Assembly (NCBI GenBank): GCA_021234155.1
Contig: JAJEKV010000061.1
Coordinates: forward strand, 1,577,950-1,641,949
Source: Isoetes taiwanensis
Taxonomy: Eukaryota > Streptophyta > Lycopodiopsida > Isoetales > Isoetaceae
Reading direction: 5' to 3'
Length of the DNA stretch: 64,000 nucleotides
Shown: positions 1 through 11,700 of the stretch, piece by piece
Layout of the letters: every line of letters starts with the position of its first letter
How positions within the stretch are numbered: the stretch's first letter is position 1
The notes under the pieces: generated by a model
The model's database searches: none
The model's input: only the letters and a program-made list of their open reading frames with translations
Told to the model about the DNA's origin: nothing
Made by a program: the position numbers and the translations under genes

Positions 1-2
1 CT

Positions 3-989
3 TCTCGCAGGCTATTTCTGGCTACGCTCTTCAAGGATGCCCACGCTCACGCCCGCACGTGTGATGTCTGTCAGCGTGTGGGTAGGCCCACGGCCCGTGA
101 CGCTCTCCCGTTGACGCCGGTCGCCACGCCACTTCCCTTCAGCAAATGGGGAATGGACTTTGTGGGGCCCATTGATCCTCCCGCGCGGCACCCCCGTGCC
201 CGCTACATTCTGGTCATCACTGATTACGCTACCAAATGGGCTGAGGCTTGCGCACTTCCTGACAACACTGCAACAAGCACAGCCAAGGTCCTCTATACGC
301 ACATCATCACGCGTTTTGGCTGTCCCACGGAACTGGTCAGTGATCGAGGTGTTCATTTTGTCAATCACACCATTAAAGAACTGACGGATTATCTGCTGAT
401 ACATCATCGCAAAAGCACACCTTACTATCCTCAAGGGAATGGTTTGGCCGAAAGCACCAACAAGACTCTCATCACTATTCTGAAGAAAATCTGTGATGCC
501 TCTCGCACGGATTGGCACGAAAAATTACCTACTGTTCTTTGGGCTTACAACTGCTGTTTCAAGATTGCTACTGGTCACACTCCTTTTAAATTGGTTTATG
601 GACAAGAAGCCTTGATGCCCTTTGAATATGTTCTTCCGACACTTCGTTTTCAACTTGCTACCACTCATAACCCACCTGCACCTCTTCAAGAACGAGTTTA
701 CCAGCTTGAACAATTGGATGAACTTAGGAGAGATGCTTATATTCGGGTTCTTCATGGCCACCAGTTGCGGAAATCTTTGCATGACAAACATCTGAAGACC
801 AAAAGTTTTAAAGAAGGTGATTTGGTTTTACTTTATGATTCTCGTTACAAAAATTTTCCAGGGAAGTTAAAGTTCAGATGGCTTGGTCCTTATCAAATCG
901 TTCACGTTGTACAACCCAGCGTCTTTCAGCTGGCAGAATTAGATGGCACTCCATTACCTACACTGGTTAATGGCTTTCGCCTAAAATAA
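3..989 (+). CDS. Ty3/gypsy integrase, 3' part of a pol polyprotein (5' end outside window)
   Basis: The frame is open from base 3 and ends in TAA at 989, so this is the C-terminal end of a pol polyprotein that inserts element cDNA into chromosomes. Seen: a zinc-binding C-D-V-C-Q-R pair near base 60, then the catalytic core with the three acidic residues in order, Asp in GMDFVGPI, Asp in VSDRG and Glu in GLAESTNK. The C-terminal part has the WLGPYQI segment and ends in NGFRLK. There is no chromodomain after it. From family knowledge that points to the Athila/Tat (OTA) side of Ty3/gypsy rather than chromoviruses; this is inferred. The frame has no stop or shift, so this part decayed little. An ATG at 78 is internal, not a start. 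A diverged relative lies on the other strand at 23.9-24.4 kb. Confidence 0.93.
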   Translation, partial: SRRLFLATLFKDAHAHARTCDVCQRVGRPTARDALPLTPVATPLPFSKWGMDFVGPIDPPARHPRARYILVITDYATKWAEACALPDNTATSTAKVLYTHIITRFGCPTELVSDRGVHFVNHTIKELTDYLLIHHRKSTPYYPQGNGLAESTNKTLITILKKICDASRTDWHEKLPTVLWAYNCCFKIATGHTPFKLVYGQEALMPFEYVLPTLRFQLATTHNPPAPLQERVYQLEQLDELRRDAYIRVLHGHQLRKSLHDKHLKTKSFKEGDLVLLYDSRYKNFPGKLKFRWLGPYQIVHVVQPSVFQLAELDGTPLPTLVNGFRLK

Positions 990-1937
990 TTTCATACAGA
1001 AGAATCAGACAGTCATACACATGATGCAACACACAATTCTGCCTCCACAGATAGTGACTAAAGCGGCATATTTATATTGATAGCAGTGGTGAAATACAAA
1101 ATGTGGGCATTGCCCATATACATCTGCTATGGGCAGAGCCCTATTTACAAAATCCTAAGTTTAAAAACCCTCTACTCCGGGTTGGGAGCAGAGGTTATGC
1201 GGAGGATCTGGTAGACGCACTGGTTCGGATCCCAGCGCAGGTGCACCACCACTTCGATGGCAGAGTCTTTGGGTCGGGATGCTCCGCCATCCCGCCGCAC
1301 CACCCGTCCATTCGTATGCCGCGGTTGCGGCACTTCCAGAGGTCCATGGCATTCATCTTACAGGTTATCCATTCTTGACAGCTTGTTGGCATAGTGCACT
1401 CGTCGTCCATGATCACGAACTGGTGTCTCAGCTTCGACCACTGCTCGTCTTATATAGCCCAACCGCTTGGAGCTCTGCCGACGTGGACCAATCATCAAAT
1501 TGCTAACGTGGTTGCAATGCAAGGCCATTTCTAAATCCAGAATCTTTTCTTCCGCCGCATATCTAGCCATGATACCTTCTGACACTTCCTTTTTATGATA
1601 TCCCACTTCGAGTTGCCTGCATTAAATGACCATTCCTTCCTTTCACGACCGTCGAAAATTAATGTTTGTACCTTCGCCAGCTGTCACCTCCGATCTTTCA
1701 TTCACGTCTCATCTCCACCGTTCATAGCTTCTCCCTTAACTGCTTGGGGACTTAGCCAAATTTTTGCTTCTCAATCCACCTGGCACCATCAACGGTTGCT
1801 GTTTTATTCTCCTCACGCCCCTTCGCAAGCACTTGTGTGCCCTAAAACCTTTTCGTCTATCTTCGCTTTCGTCGTCTGCCCTCCGCCCTCCGGCTTCTCA
1901 AGACAGTTCTTCCAGTTCCTTTTCGACGCTCTTTGTC
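990..1937 (+). other. Spacer between pol and the extra reading frame of the gypsy element
   Basis: About 950 bases without a supported gene. Short frames on both strands near 1100-1600 overlap one another and show no recognisable domain. It probably belongs to the same element, because integrase lies before it and the polypurine tract and LTR come after. Confidence 0.5.
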
Positions 1938-2620
1938 ATGGCCACTACACCCAAATTCCCTCAACTTCAAGCTTCTGTTCCAAGGGATCCAGCTCTTTTT
2001 GAATCTGTGACTTTCTCAACACCAACTTTTCGCGATGCCCTAGCAGGTCCAAGTAGAGCCGTGGCAGAATGCCATGGGCTTTATGCATTCTCCACCGCAA
2101 ACTCCACAACACCAAATCGGAACAGCAAGCGCGGTTTGTCGCTCACATGATCAACAGCCCGGAAGGATACGCCACCACGGTCGATGGCACCACCATTTTG
2201 CTCACTCCGGTTCTGCTTTCTGAGGTATTCCAAATTCCTCTTAAAAGACCTTCTTTATTTTGGGCTGCCTTACAGACCCGGGATGTCACTTTCGGTATCG
2301 ATGCGCAGACTCCTTATCATTGAACCAACATGCATCGACTCACAAACATTGCCAAGCCCTATTCCACGACACTTTTGTAAAGTTTTTCCTGGCCTTCTCC
2401 AAATTCTATGGGTATTCCATCAAGAATACCCATATCAATAAACTAGTTTTTATAACCTTGTCGTTATGGCCGTCTATTCCATTCATCCTATTGATTGGCC
2501 CCAAATTTTGTTCCTTTGGCTAAACTCTCCAATTTTTAGCTTCTCCATGAAATTGATCGGCGTCCATATTTTCTTTTTTTAGTGCAAAGACCTTCTTCAA
2601 AAGTCTCGACACTACGTGGG
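1938..2620 (+). pseudogene. Broken first part of an extra post-pol reading frame of the gypsy element
   Basis: An ATG at 1938 opens a frame beginning MATTPKFPQLQ. It passes by frameshift, near 2100, into a frame holding FVAHMINSPEGYATTVDG and then LTPVLLSEVFQIPLK, and shifts again near 2320. The second stretch resembles the domain annotated in plants as 'putative plant transposon protein' (a small residue-rich strand, then LTP..L...FxIP); that recognition is from memory and weak. Function unknown. Position between integrase and 3' LTR matches the place of env-like or additional ORFs in OTA-lineage elements. It may once have been continuous with the coiled-coil frame at 2900. Confidence 0.4.
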
Positions 2621-2899
2621 TGCTCACCTCCGTGCCATCATCATCATTATATTCCTATCACCCGCCCCGGGTCCCCTTCCACTTCTCGTGCATCCACTCA
2701 TCAATCCTTTCATTCCCTTCTTCACAACCAGTAGGCTGAAACTTCACGCCCTCTTTCTCCTGGTCATGTTCAAAACACTGCCACGCATGTTACTGTCTCT
2801 TCTTCCTCCACGGAATCCATGCCTAACACTTCTCATCAAAATTCTCAGACGTCACAGACTCATCACCAACAGGGCCCTGCACCTCCACCTTCTCGCTAA

Positions 2900-4558
2900 G
2901 CCCTGTATGAATACCAGCAAGATGTCCAAGTTGTTGTTCTCAAGCTTCAGGACTCACAAGAAGTCTTCATGAATGGTGTTCAAGCCTACATGGAGGCCAC
3001 GGAAGCCGTTCACATGGATCTTCAAGCTGCCACACAAGTTCAATCTCTGAAAGACAAACTTCAACAAAAGCACGAGGCTCTTTTACAGGCCCGTGAAGAT
3101 CTCAAGAATGCACAAGATCAGACAAGCCTGCTTGCTGATCAATAGGCTGAATTGCAGACGCACATTCAGGAATTGCTGGCGCAGATCAAAGAAAAGGATC
3201 ACCTCCTTGGCGACAAGGATAAAGCCCTTACTGAACTTCACACCATGTACACTGAGCTCTCTCAAAATTACAATACTCAACTTCAAGAGCTCAAAGAGCG
3301 CAACGAGCAACTCCCCTCTCTCCGCGGCGAATTGACCACGCTGCAAAATCAGGTCATATCTCTTCAGACTCAGCTTACAGAAGCACAAAAGCAAAAGTTA
3401 ATTGATGACACAGAGATTGCCACGCTGCGACTGCACACTCCTGGGCAATCCTCTTCACATGGCACGCTTCCTCACAGACGGGTTCGTGATCAATCACGTC
3501 TCCTGCTCGAAAAAGAAAATCAGATCCGCGACCTGGAACATCAACTCCAGCAAGCTGTTCAATCTGCCGAAGACGCACAAAATAAACAAGAGGGCTATAT
3601 TGATATTGCTATCCGCATTCCTGTGGATTTCTGCACTCCTTCCAGTTATCTGGATTATGTGGTTGCCCGCCGCCACCTTTTTCTTCTCAAGTGGTACGCG
3701 GCTGATGGACAGGTTAATGCACAGCCCCTCCGGAGTGCGGATTTCCTCAGGATCTGGCCGGACCTTTCTGTCGAAGACAAAGGTTTACTCTGTGCCCTCT
3801 TGGTATTTGATCTAATCAACTGTGAGGATCCTGATTTGGTCATCTTCCAAGTTGTTCAGCCGATGGCCTATATTTTTCATGAGTTTTATCTGGCTGATTC
3901 ACAAGACAAATTCAGAGATGAAGAACATCGCATTTTTCGAGGCAACCCCCATGCTCACTGGTTGTTATTGGACACCAACCCGTATTTACAGGATCATGAT
4001 AAGTCTCACACTCTGGGACAAGAGTACATGCCTGAGCTTGCTCATCACTTACCTCTGTGGCAAGCCGAAACACTAGAACAGGTGCGGAAGAATTTAGCGC
4101 ATCCTGAGGATCTTCAGTTTGCACAGATTTATATGCAGCACTTAGGAGGCTACAATCAACTGCGTGCCCTTCTGGAAAGCAAGACCATACCCATGGGTTG
4201 GGTTAATCCTCCTGTCTATACACAGCTATCTGCTTCAGATTGGGACCAGTGGTGCCGTGCTCTTGATCAAGACCTTGTTCGTGAATTCAGGGAGAAGGCT
4301 CAGCAGCCCACGCCCACTGGCATGGCTCACTCTCCATATGCTTCATTAGGTGTACCTCCATGCCCCAGGTTTCTCACCTCCGACTGGCGTCTTCCCTTTT
4401 GGACAAAGGTCCTGGAAGGCCACGCTGGGTGGACTTCTCCTCAGATCTCGACGGATCTCCGATGGGATCCGCGTTTTGTTCGACGCTCCAATTGGGAAAA
4501 TGGTGCCACCTTGGACCACATCGAAACTTGGATATATATTGCCAATGAGCGTGGTTGA
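2900..4558 (+). pseudogene. Coiled-coil protein encoded after pol in the gypsy element, one in-frame stop
   Basis: A TAA at 2897-2899 sets the upstream limit. The frame then runs to TGA at 4558 with a single interruption, TAG at 3143-3145 in the context ADQ-stop-AELQ; CAG to TAG would need one C-to-T change. From about 2960 to 3590 the product is a long heptad-rich, Gln/Glu/Lys/Leu-rich coiled coil (for example QIKEKDHLLGDKDKALTELH). After GYIDIAIRIPVDF comes a globular part of about 320 residues rich in Trp, His and Asp, with no domain I recognise. There is no clear signal peptide or membrane span, which argues against an envelope protein. It lies on the pol strand, upstream of the polypurine tract, so it is very likely part of the element. 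A structural (gag-like) or accessory role is a guess. Confidence 0.6.
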
Positions 4559-5002
4559 CAAACGCCCGCTCATGCTGTCCATGGCCTTGATGCCTTCTTG
4601 GAGCATGCCGCCACCTCACCGGATCCTTCAGTTCACCGTCAAGCCAGCTCCTGTGCTGCTCTCAAGTGCCTCCTGTTAAGCTCGCTAAATCGGCAGCGTC
4701 CTATCTTTTATTACAACCCGAATGCCAGCGTCAGTGCCTTCGGCCTCCAGACCTGCCTTCTCGTGGAATGCCAGTTCGTCCCTTCTGAGGCACATGTGCC
4801 ATTGAAGACATGGTACGCTCCGGATTTCTCATTGACGCTCATCCTGCAATTGGGCTCAATACTCCTGAAGCTCTTCAAACACGCCAGGATCTCATCGGCA
4901 ATTACCACAATGGCGCGGCTCATTCCCCGTGAGGATAACTTTCAAAAACCGGGGTTCCGCCATCGAAAACACTTCCTCCCTTTCTTCACCCCGAAAGTGT
5001 CG
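4559..5002 (+). other. Region between the extra reading frame and the polypurine tract
   Basis: No convincing gene. A 145-codon frame at 4598-5035 runs across the polypurine tract into the LTR, so it is probably not a real protein. Confidence 0.4.
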
Positions 5003-5015
5003 TTTGGTGGGGGAG
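5003..5015 (+). other. Polypurine tract of the gypsy element
   Basis: The run TTTGGTGGGGGAG sits directly before a TG dinucleotide that opens a plausible LTR. In LTR elements this tract primes plus-strand DNA synthesis just upstream of the 3' LTR. Confidence 0.6.
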
Positions 5016-5430
5016 TGTTAGTCTATGACGCCTAAATACATGACTATTCATGCACACGACGGACCAGGTCAAGGCCAAGGATCCACATCGGGTGTAGGTC
5101 GGTCATCAAAGGCCCCGAAGCCTAAGCCGCCCGGTAAAGCAAACCCGCGAAGGCCCACGGGCACGAAAGAGGTCGAGCGCGAACAAGTGACGGGGCCGTC
5201 ACCGCCCACGTCCAGCGTCAAACAGTTTCAGCACCTCAAGAGGCACCGCCAAAGATTCCTGCAAATCGGGCCTTCTTCCGTGAGTCGGCACCGAGATCCG
5301 ACAAGTATCTATATTGGGCGAGGCCATTGTACTATATATATATGAGTAGAGCTAGCATTCACGAGCTAGATGAGTTTTTGATCTTATCTCACTTCTGCTT
5401 CCTCTCGATTGCGAGAGCTCATGTATCACA
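5016..5430 (+). repeat. LTR of the gypsy element (TG...CA, 415 bp)
   Basis: It begins TGTTAGTCTATG right after the polypurine tract and ends ATGTATCACA. A TATA run at 5333-5342 would place the transcription start within the last third. No second LTR copy is in the window, so the ends rest on TG/CA termini and flanking signals only. Unexpectedly, the 3' side is followed by a primer-binding-site-like sequence rather than by ordinary flanking DNA. Confidence 0.55.
5333..5342 (+). promoter_or_regulatory. TATA box of the LTR promoter
   Basis: The run TATATATATA lies inside the LTR about 90 bases before its end, the usual relation of a TATA box to the U3/R boundary. Confidence 0.5.
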
Positions 5431-5445
5431 ACTGATATCAAAGAG
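5431..5445 (+). other. Primer-binding-site-like sequence after the LTR
   Basis: ACTGATATCAAAGAG resembles TGGTATCAGAGC, the sequence complementary to the 3' end of initiator tRNA-Met used by most plant LTR elements, with a few mismatches. If real, an internal region of a second element begins here and is cut off near 5,620. Confidence 0.4.
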
Positions 5446-5702
5446 TTTTGTTCTCTTCATTGTGTTCTTCATTGTTCCTTTTTTTTGTTTTTCTCTTTTC
5501 CCTTCCTTAGTTTCTTTTGCAAATCCCGCGTGACACAGCTACCGGATTCTCCTGTTTGATCCACGGGTCCTCACAACAGGGCTGTCTTGTAGGAGTTCCC
5601 GAACCCAGACCTCAAACAAAGTTATTATTTTTCTGCGAAACAAAATAATTTAGTAATTTAATACATCACACTAATGTATGTATACAAAGTACTTACTTTG
5701 TG

Positions 5703-6809
5703 AATGGGGTCAAAAGGCACAACATCTGCCGGTGTAAGAACCTCCGTAGGGCACTTTTTAAAGCTCCTTATTAGAGTTTGCACATGGTCGTTAGAACGAA
5801 ATCTGTGCGTCATTGTAGCTGGAGCTGTCTCGCAGTCGAAGATACTTACTTTTGTGAACCAATTCACCCCCATGGGATAAAATTTTCTAAACTCTTCGAG
5901 TTTTTGTGCTATTTGTTCTTCAAGTTTTTTTTCCTCAACAGGGTTGAACTTGAGTTCCTCAGGCATATGAGTATCTGAAGGCAAAGTTATTGCACTTGAA
6001 GTGGCAGTCGGGACACCTGATGAGGTAGGTGTAGATGATGTAGAAGGCTGGCTCTTACCATCTACATTTATTAATCTTGAAAATATGTGTCTTCTTTTGT
6101 ACTGGTTCTTCCTTTTCAGTAGAATGTACTATAGGGGGAGGCATGAGCAATTTCAAAGCAGTAGGATCTACAACTGCTGAAGATATTGGATTAGCTGAGC
6201 AGGTCATAACTAGATCTTTCGGTGCAGATGATTCACCAACTGCAGCCAATGGAGCAACAGTCCTTTTCTTAGCAACTGCACGCAACCAGTTAGTATCCAT
6301 ACGCGAGGGTAGCTTGTTGTCCTTAGTAGCCTTTAAGGCACAAGAAGGAGGCTTTTTATCTGCTGACAATCCCTTTCTACACTTGCTGAAGCCGACAAGA
6401 AGATCTTTGTTGCACTTAATACCAGAGAGAGACAAAGAATCATATGATGGCAGAATCCAACCATAGCCACTAGCTGGCTTGTTCAGTTTGCTTGCGACCA
6501 TGATGGACGGGTCGTAGTTCTGCCATCGCAGGATATACTCCACAAACTGCAACTGCTGCGTGTCCTCAACGCTACATATAATGGCATCCTGGACGTTATT
6601 CTTCGTACCCTCCCACATGGCTACAATGATGCCCAACTGTTCGAAGTTATCTGGGCCCTTTCCCGTCCTGAAGAAGAGGCAGAGGTCCTTCCTGCGGTCC
6701 CCTTTGATATGCGGTATCGCTTGGGCAATCTCCATGCACCACTTCCGACTTTTGTCGGGAGTTACTATTCGCATGGGTTCAACATTTGGACCTCGAAAGA
6801 GGTCAAGTG
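5703..6809 (-). pseudogene. Unrecognised transposon-associated gene, one frameshift
   Basis: On the minus strand a frame runs from an acceptor-like CTTCATGCAG at 6810 through GPNVEPMRIVTPDKSRKW, DRRKDLCLFFRTGKGPDNFE and LRWQNYDPSIMVASK to a stop near 6055. A one-base shift near 6060-6080 joins it to a frame with a Ser/Thr-rich linker and then MPEELKFNPVEEKKLEEQ and GVNWFTKVSIFDCETAP. It stops being open at GTAAGT at 5702, which looks like a splice donor, so a further exon may be missing. I recognise no family. The Pro/Ser/Thr-rich central part and Lys-rich patches suggest a linker between two small globular parts. It is divergent from the DDE-like gene at 8.7 kb, with shared GC-rich palindromes between, so the two may belong to one element; that is inference. 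Confidence 0.45.
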
Positions 6810-6863
6810 CTGCATGAAGATGATGAAAGAAGTCAATAAACATCTCAAAACAAAAGAGCCTCC

Positions 6864-8695
6864 AAGGAACGCGACCGCGATCCTTGCAAGTGATGTTATT
6901 ATAAATGAACCCCTCAGAGAAATCGCGGCCGCGATTACTGAGGACACTTAAAACCTTTATTCTATGAAGAGATATGCAAGTAAACATTTCAACACGAGTG
7001 CTAGCAAGGAACGCGACCGCGAACCTTGCAAGCAATGCAAACATACAAGTGGAATTAAACATTACAAAAAAATGCAGGCAAGGAACGCGGCCGCGATCCT
7101 TGAATGCAACGCAAAGAAACAAGTGCAATTAAACATTTTCTAAAAGTCTTGGCAAAAACGCCACAGCGATCCTTGGAAGCAATGTAAAAAAAAAAAGTTT
7201 GCAAGTTATGTTCTAGGAAATCGCGGCCGCGATTTCCTTGATCACTATAAACCTCAAACTAAAAGGAATACAGATCGACAACATCGCGATCGCGATCCTG
7301 TTACCTTCTTTAAGGGCGGCTGATCGAGACATGAAGGCGCTGGTTTTTTTGCGAAGGCGCTAGATTTTCCGAAGGCGCAAGGAAACTATAACTATGAAAA
7401 TCGCGAAATGCGCTTAAGTAGGCTGGAGTCGCCCGCCATAAATGCCCAGTCATAATTGCACGTCATAATTGCACGTGTCAGACTCGCACGTGCGCAATTA
7501 ATTCCACCGGCGGCAGTCATAAAGCATCGTACTACATGCCCTGGCTTTAATGCCCTGACATAAATGCCTCTGACATGAATGCAGTTGGCATAAATTTACG
7601 CGTGAAAAGATAGTACCCGTCAAACAAAAATTCCCGTCAGAAAGGGACAACCTACGGCTGTCGGAATGTGCCTCGAACTAAATGTACGATGAATGCGACA
7701 GGGAGTGTCCTTCTAATTATGGCGCTATTAACAGGACATTGATTTAAATTTTGAAATCAAATTTCCCCGCCCATGCCATGTTGTTTGGAGCAACTCATTC
7801 CAAACAATTTCATAGTGAATTACTAGCTCAGGCGCTCGGGCGATTTCTGCAGAGGCGCAAGGGAGGCGGCTGCTGGCGCTAAAGAGAATTTTGCATCTGA
7901 TCAGCATATAAGTGGCCAATACAACTTAATGGATTGATATGCATATAAATTTACTGATCAAAATCTGTTTCTCCATCCTACTATTGCATTGTTCTTGTTG
8001 TTGGGACAGTAGTATTCTTCTGCATCATTTCGTGCATAGAATTGTTCTGTTCTATGAATTGTTATATGCTTCTACAATTTCTGTATAGACTAATGCATTC
8101 TTCTAGTTTTGGGGACAGTAGTATTCATCTGGATGATTACTTGCATGAATTTGATCGATCACATCTTCAACTGCAGTGATCTTTACCATGAACTGTTCTA
8201 TGCGTTCAATAGGTCTATCTAGAATTAATCCATTGTTATATGTCTTCAATAGGTCTGTCTACATTAATTCGAACCTGTATTATGCCTTTAATAGGTCTGT
8301 CTACAATAATTCCATTCTGCTATATGTCTGTAATAGATCTGTTGTTTTTGTATGAACTTCCTTGCCACATGAAGGAAATGCACGTTGCCTGATCATGTTA
8401 GAGAACATGCAACATGTTGGGACCTTTTTAAAACACTTCATTTTTTGGTACAGAAGGTTAGGACAGCTCATCATATCTTGAGTTTCTTTTTGTTCAATCG
8501 GATCGCGGTCGCGTTTTAAGGCAGCAGTCTTTGAGTATCTGGCTCGTACTGGACCAGTAAGAAGGTGGCAATATTGTGGACCCTGAGTGCTGAACCAGAT
8601 CGCGGTGGCGATCTAACACAGCAACTTCCAGGTATGTTGACTAGTTGCGCGTTAAACTGGCAGATAGTGCTCTATGAAATCGCCTCCGCCATTTC
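6864..8695. repeat. Cluster of GC-rich palindromes (core ATCGCGGCCGCGAT)
   Basis: At least ten related palindromes occur at about 6864-6885, 6921-6936, 7004-7029, 7078-7103, 7149-7176, 7215-7240, 7281-7300, 8499-8515, 8597-8614 and 8676-8695. Two classes alternate: AAGGAACGCGACCGCGATCCTTG-like copies, and AATCGCGGCCGCGATT-like copies. Several keep flanking AAGG/CCTT bases that extend the symmetry. They lie between, and slightly into, two divergent genes. In CACTA-type elements, clustered subterminal repeats bind the element's own protein; that role is only an analogy here. Confidence 0.7.
7301..8498. other. Non-coding spacer between two divergent transposon-like genes
   Basis: No gene seen. 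It contains short repeated phrases: AAGGCGC-type tracts (7330-7380 and 7825-7880), CATAATTGCACGT copies near 7450-7490, and three copies of an AATAGGTCTGTCTAC phrase near 8205-8340. It probably holds the regulatory region of the flanking pair. Confidence 0.5.
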
Positions 8696-8725
8696 TCACA
8701 GCATTCCACTATGTTTTTATGACAG

Positions 8726-11700
8726 GATGGATCAATTGAAGTCTATTTTATTCAATGGGACGAAGGTGGGGGAGGCTCGTCTACACAACTTCATAAAGCA
8801 CCATAACTTGCCCTTGCCCGAGGGTTTCGCTGTAGTGTCTGTGGAAGTCATTCTTGATGGAAGCATTCCGTTGCCTTATCCGGAACCCGAGATTACAATA
8901 CTTGCAGAGTCCAGAGGGAGTTTTATTTTGTGGCCCAAGAGAGATGTGACTCAATTTGAAGATAGCACTGCCGTCTCCACTCCGCCTGCACAGATAAAGA
9001 AGCTGAATTGGTTGTCATTGGAGGATCCCACGACTTCGTTTGGTTCAGTACATCGTCATGGGGGTATCTCTAGGGAAGAACTTGTCGAGAAGAATTGCAC
9101 ACTTTTTCATGAATGCTGTGATATGTCTTATGGCTTCGGTTACCGATCCTAATCAAGCAGTTGCTGATACTAGATTAGGTGATGACTTCCTGGCTGCCAC
9201 CTTGATGAAGCTATGCCCCATGCCAGAAAAACTGTCAATGAGATGTCAAGCTTGTGTTGAGATGCCACAGTTGCACGACTTGGTGAAGTGGTCGAATGCT
9301 TTGGTGTTAGTAGACAATGTTGTTGTGTCCACACTCATAAAGAATGTCAGAGAGACAGTCATTGAAGCAGAACCATATGCCATGCAAGTTGATGTCGAAA
9401 AGGCACCCAAGAGGATGTACAGAATGGTGAATCGGACTCCACGTAAAGCTCTTGTGACCAAAGCGCTGAGAAAGATCATGGCAGCTTCCATTTTAAACTT
9501 TACATCTTCGATTTGTTGCATGAGAAGATGCTGCGCAAACTTCTCAATAGCGGAGATTAGGTGCATGCGTACCTTCTTTTGGAACTTGACTGCTTCAGAC
9601 AGGACCACATTTGTTTATAATATGTTAGATGTTTGTTCAGAATACGGACAGATGAAGATGCTCATGCTAAATAACACGCAGGTTTGTTTGAAAGCATGGC
9701 ATATAGCCTATGGTATTCCAATGTCCACTTTCTATAAGTGGCGAAGACTTTTCCTTGCTGGTCACAGAGTTGCTGAACATGGTAACACGGGGACGAAGAA
9801 ACCGAGGTCTCACACTCTAGCAGGGAAAGCCGTGCTGTCTATGTACATAGATGAGAACGCTGAGACAATGCCCCACAGATCGAAAATCAGTACCAAAGTT
9901 GTGAGAGAGAATGTGAAGAGGCTTCCATCTGTCCTAACCAAAAAGGACATTCTTCATGAGGTGAACGCCAATGTGATGGAGATGACAGGCAAGCACGTCT
10001 CTCATTCTTCATTTTCACGTGGCTGGAAGCTAAATCACAACGAGGTTGCAATAGCTAAAAGGATAGCTTTCTCTAAGTGCAATACATGTATTGTAATAAA
10101 AGAGAAAATGGCTAAGACGAGAGATCCAAGGGAGAGAAGAGAATTGCAGATTGAAAGGAAGGCACACATGACTGCCCAGATCTCTTGTAGGAGCTTGTAC
10201 TGGTCATGGAGAGCTCTGTCCCATCGATCACCGGATCAGGCGCTCACTATCATACATGATAAAATACCAAAACAAGACTATGATTCCAAGACTGGAGAAA
10301 TTAGCAAAGTCGGTATGGAGAGGTGAACGCTTGAAAGTTAGTGTGACTGGTGCACTGATGCATGGCCATGGCACAGGTGCATTGGGACATTTCTCACTCG
10401 ACCTTTGGAAGGATGATTCAAACTTTCATGTTGGTTCCTTGAATCATGCTATCAAAACACTAGAGGATACTTCCAAAGATAATTGGGGCCATTCGGGAGA
10501 ACAAGGACGGCTTGAGGGCATGTGGGTCAATGCACTCCTCGACAGTGTGGGGTTGAGGACCAAAAAAAGCAATTGCACTGGGCAAGACTTTGTAGCACCT
10601 CCTAAGCCAACCTTCGCACTTTAAGATGTTACCTAGGCGACTATACTTGCAGCTAGACAATTGCGCTGGGCAGAATAAGAATATTTATCTCTTCTCTTAT
10701 CTATCCTATCTTGTGTGGTTGGGTGTATTTGATCAGATACAGCTTGGCTTCATGATGGTAGGCCACACTCATGATGACATTGATGCACTATTCGGTAACT
10801 ATTCAACGTTAATGCGCAGGTCTGATGCTCTAACTCTTTCAGAACTAATGCAACTCTTCCGAGAATGTAGCACAAAGGCACCAACAACATATCTTGTTAC
10901 CGAGGTTCCCGATTGGAAGGGTTTCGTCGAAGGATACATTCCTGATAAAAAGGATCGTTTGGTTGGTCACTTGGAGCCGTTATTGCTGAAGTTTGGGTGA
11001 CAAGTAATGTATTACAAGATGAGACTTGGTCATAGAGAATGGTTGCCAGAGAAGGGTATTCGGATGTGGAAAGCAGATGACAATGGTTTGCCAATGATAT
11101 CGATTGGGTCGCCCAAGACTGTCAAGCCATATACAAGCCTCAAAGACATAGAAGCATTGAGGTCGTCCATTGCAAAGTACATGGTGCATTGGGCTAATAT
11201 CTCCAGGGCTGGTGTGAACTCGTGGTCCAATACCTACATGAACGAGGTCATAGACTACTGGTGCGAAGTGATGCGTGTTCTTGGTGAAGTACCCCCAGGC
11301 AATGCAGAAATTCAGAACTTCTGGCCTCGCACAAGGCAAGTTGTGATTGACGAGCCTGAATCTATTCAGGTCGATCGATACGACGCTCCAACTGCCTTCG
11401 TTGGACCTGCTAAGGATAAACCCAAGAACGCAGTGGAAATATTTGATCCATACCAAGATGTATAGAAAGGAATGTTTCTGCTTGTAAGACCGGTAGATGC
11501 ATGTCCTACATGGGTAGCCTATGCAGAGGAGGATCCTATATACAAGACCCCACTGCACCTCATTATAATGAGGTTTTTGTGTCTTGGTGGGAGCATGTGG
11601 CTAGGAAAGGCACTGCATACGCTCAACAGTATCGAGACTGCTGGCATAAAAAGAGGAGGCCGAATCCTAATGACAGACCACGTTATCAGCCTCTCAAAAC

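Noticed and set aside
12-518. 168-codon minus-strand ORF opposite integrase
   Set aside because: Antisense shadow of a strongly supported integrase frame.
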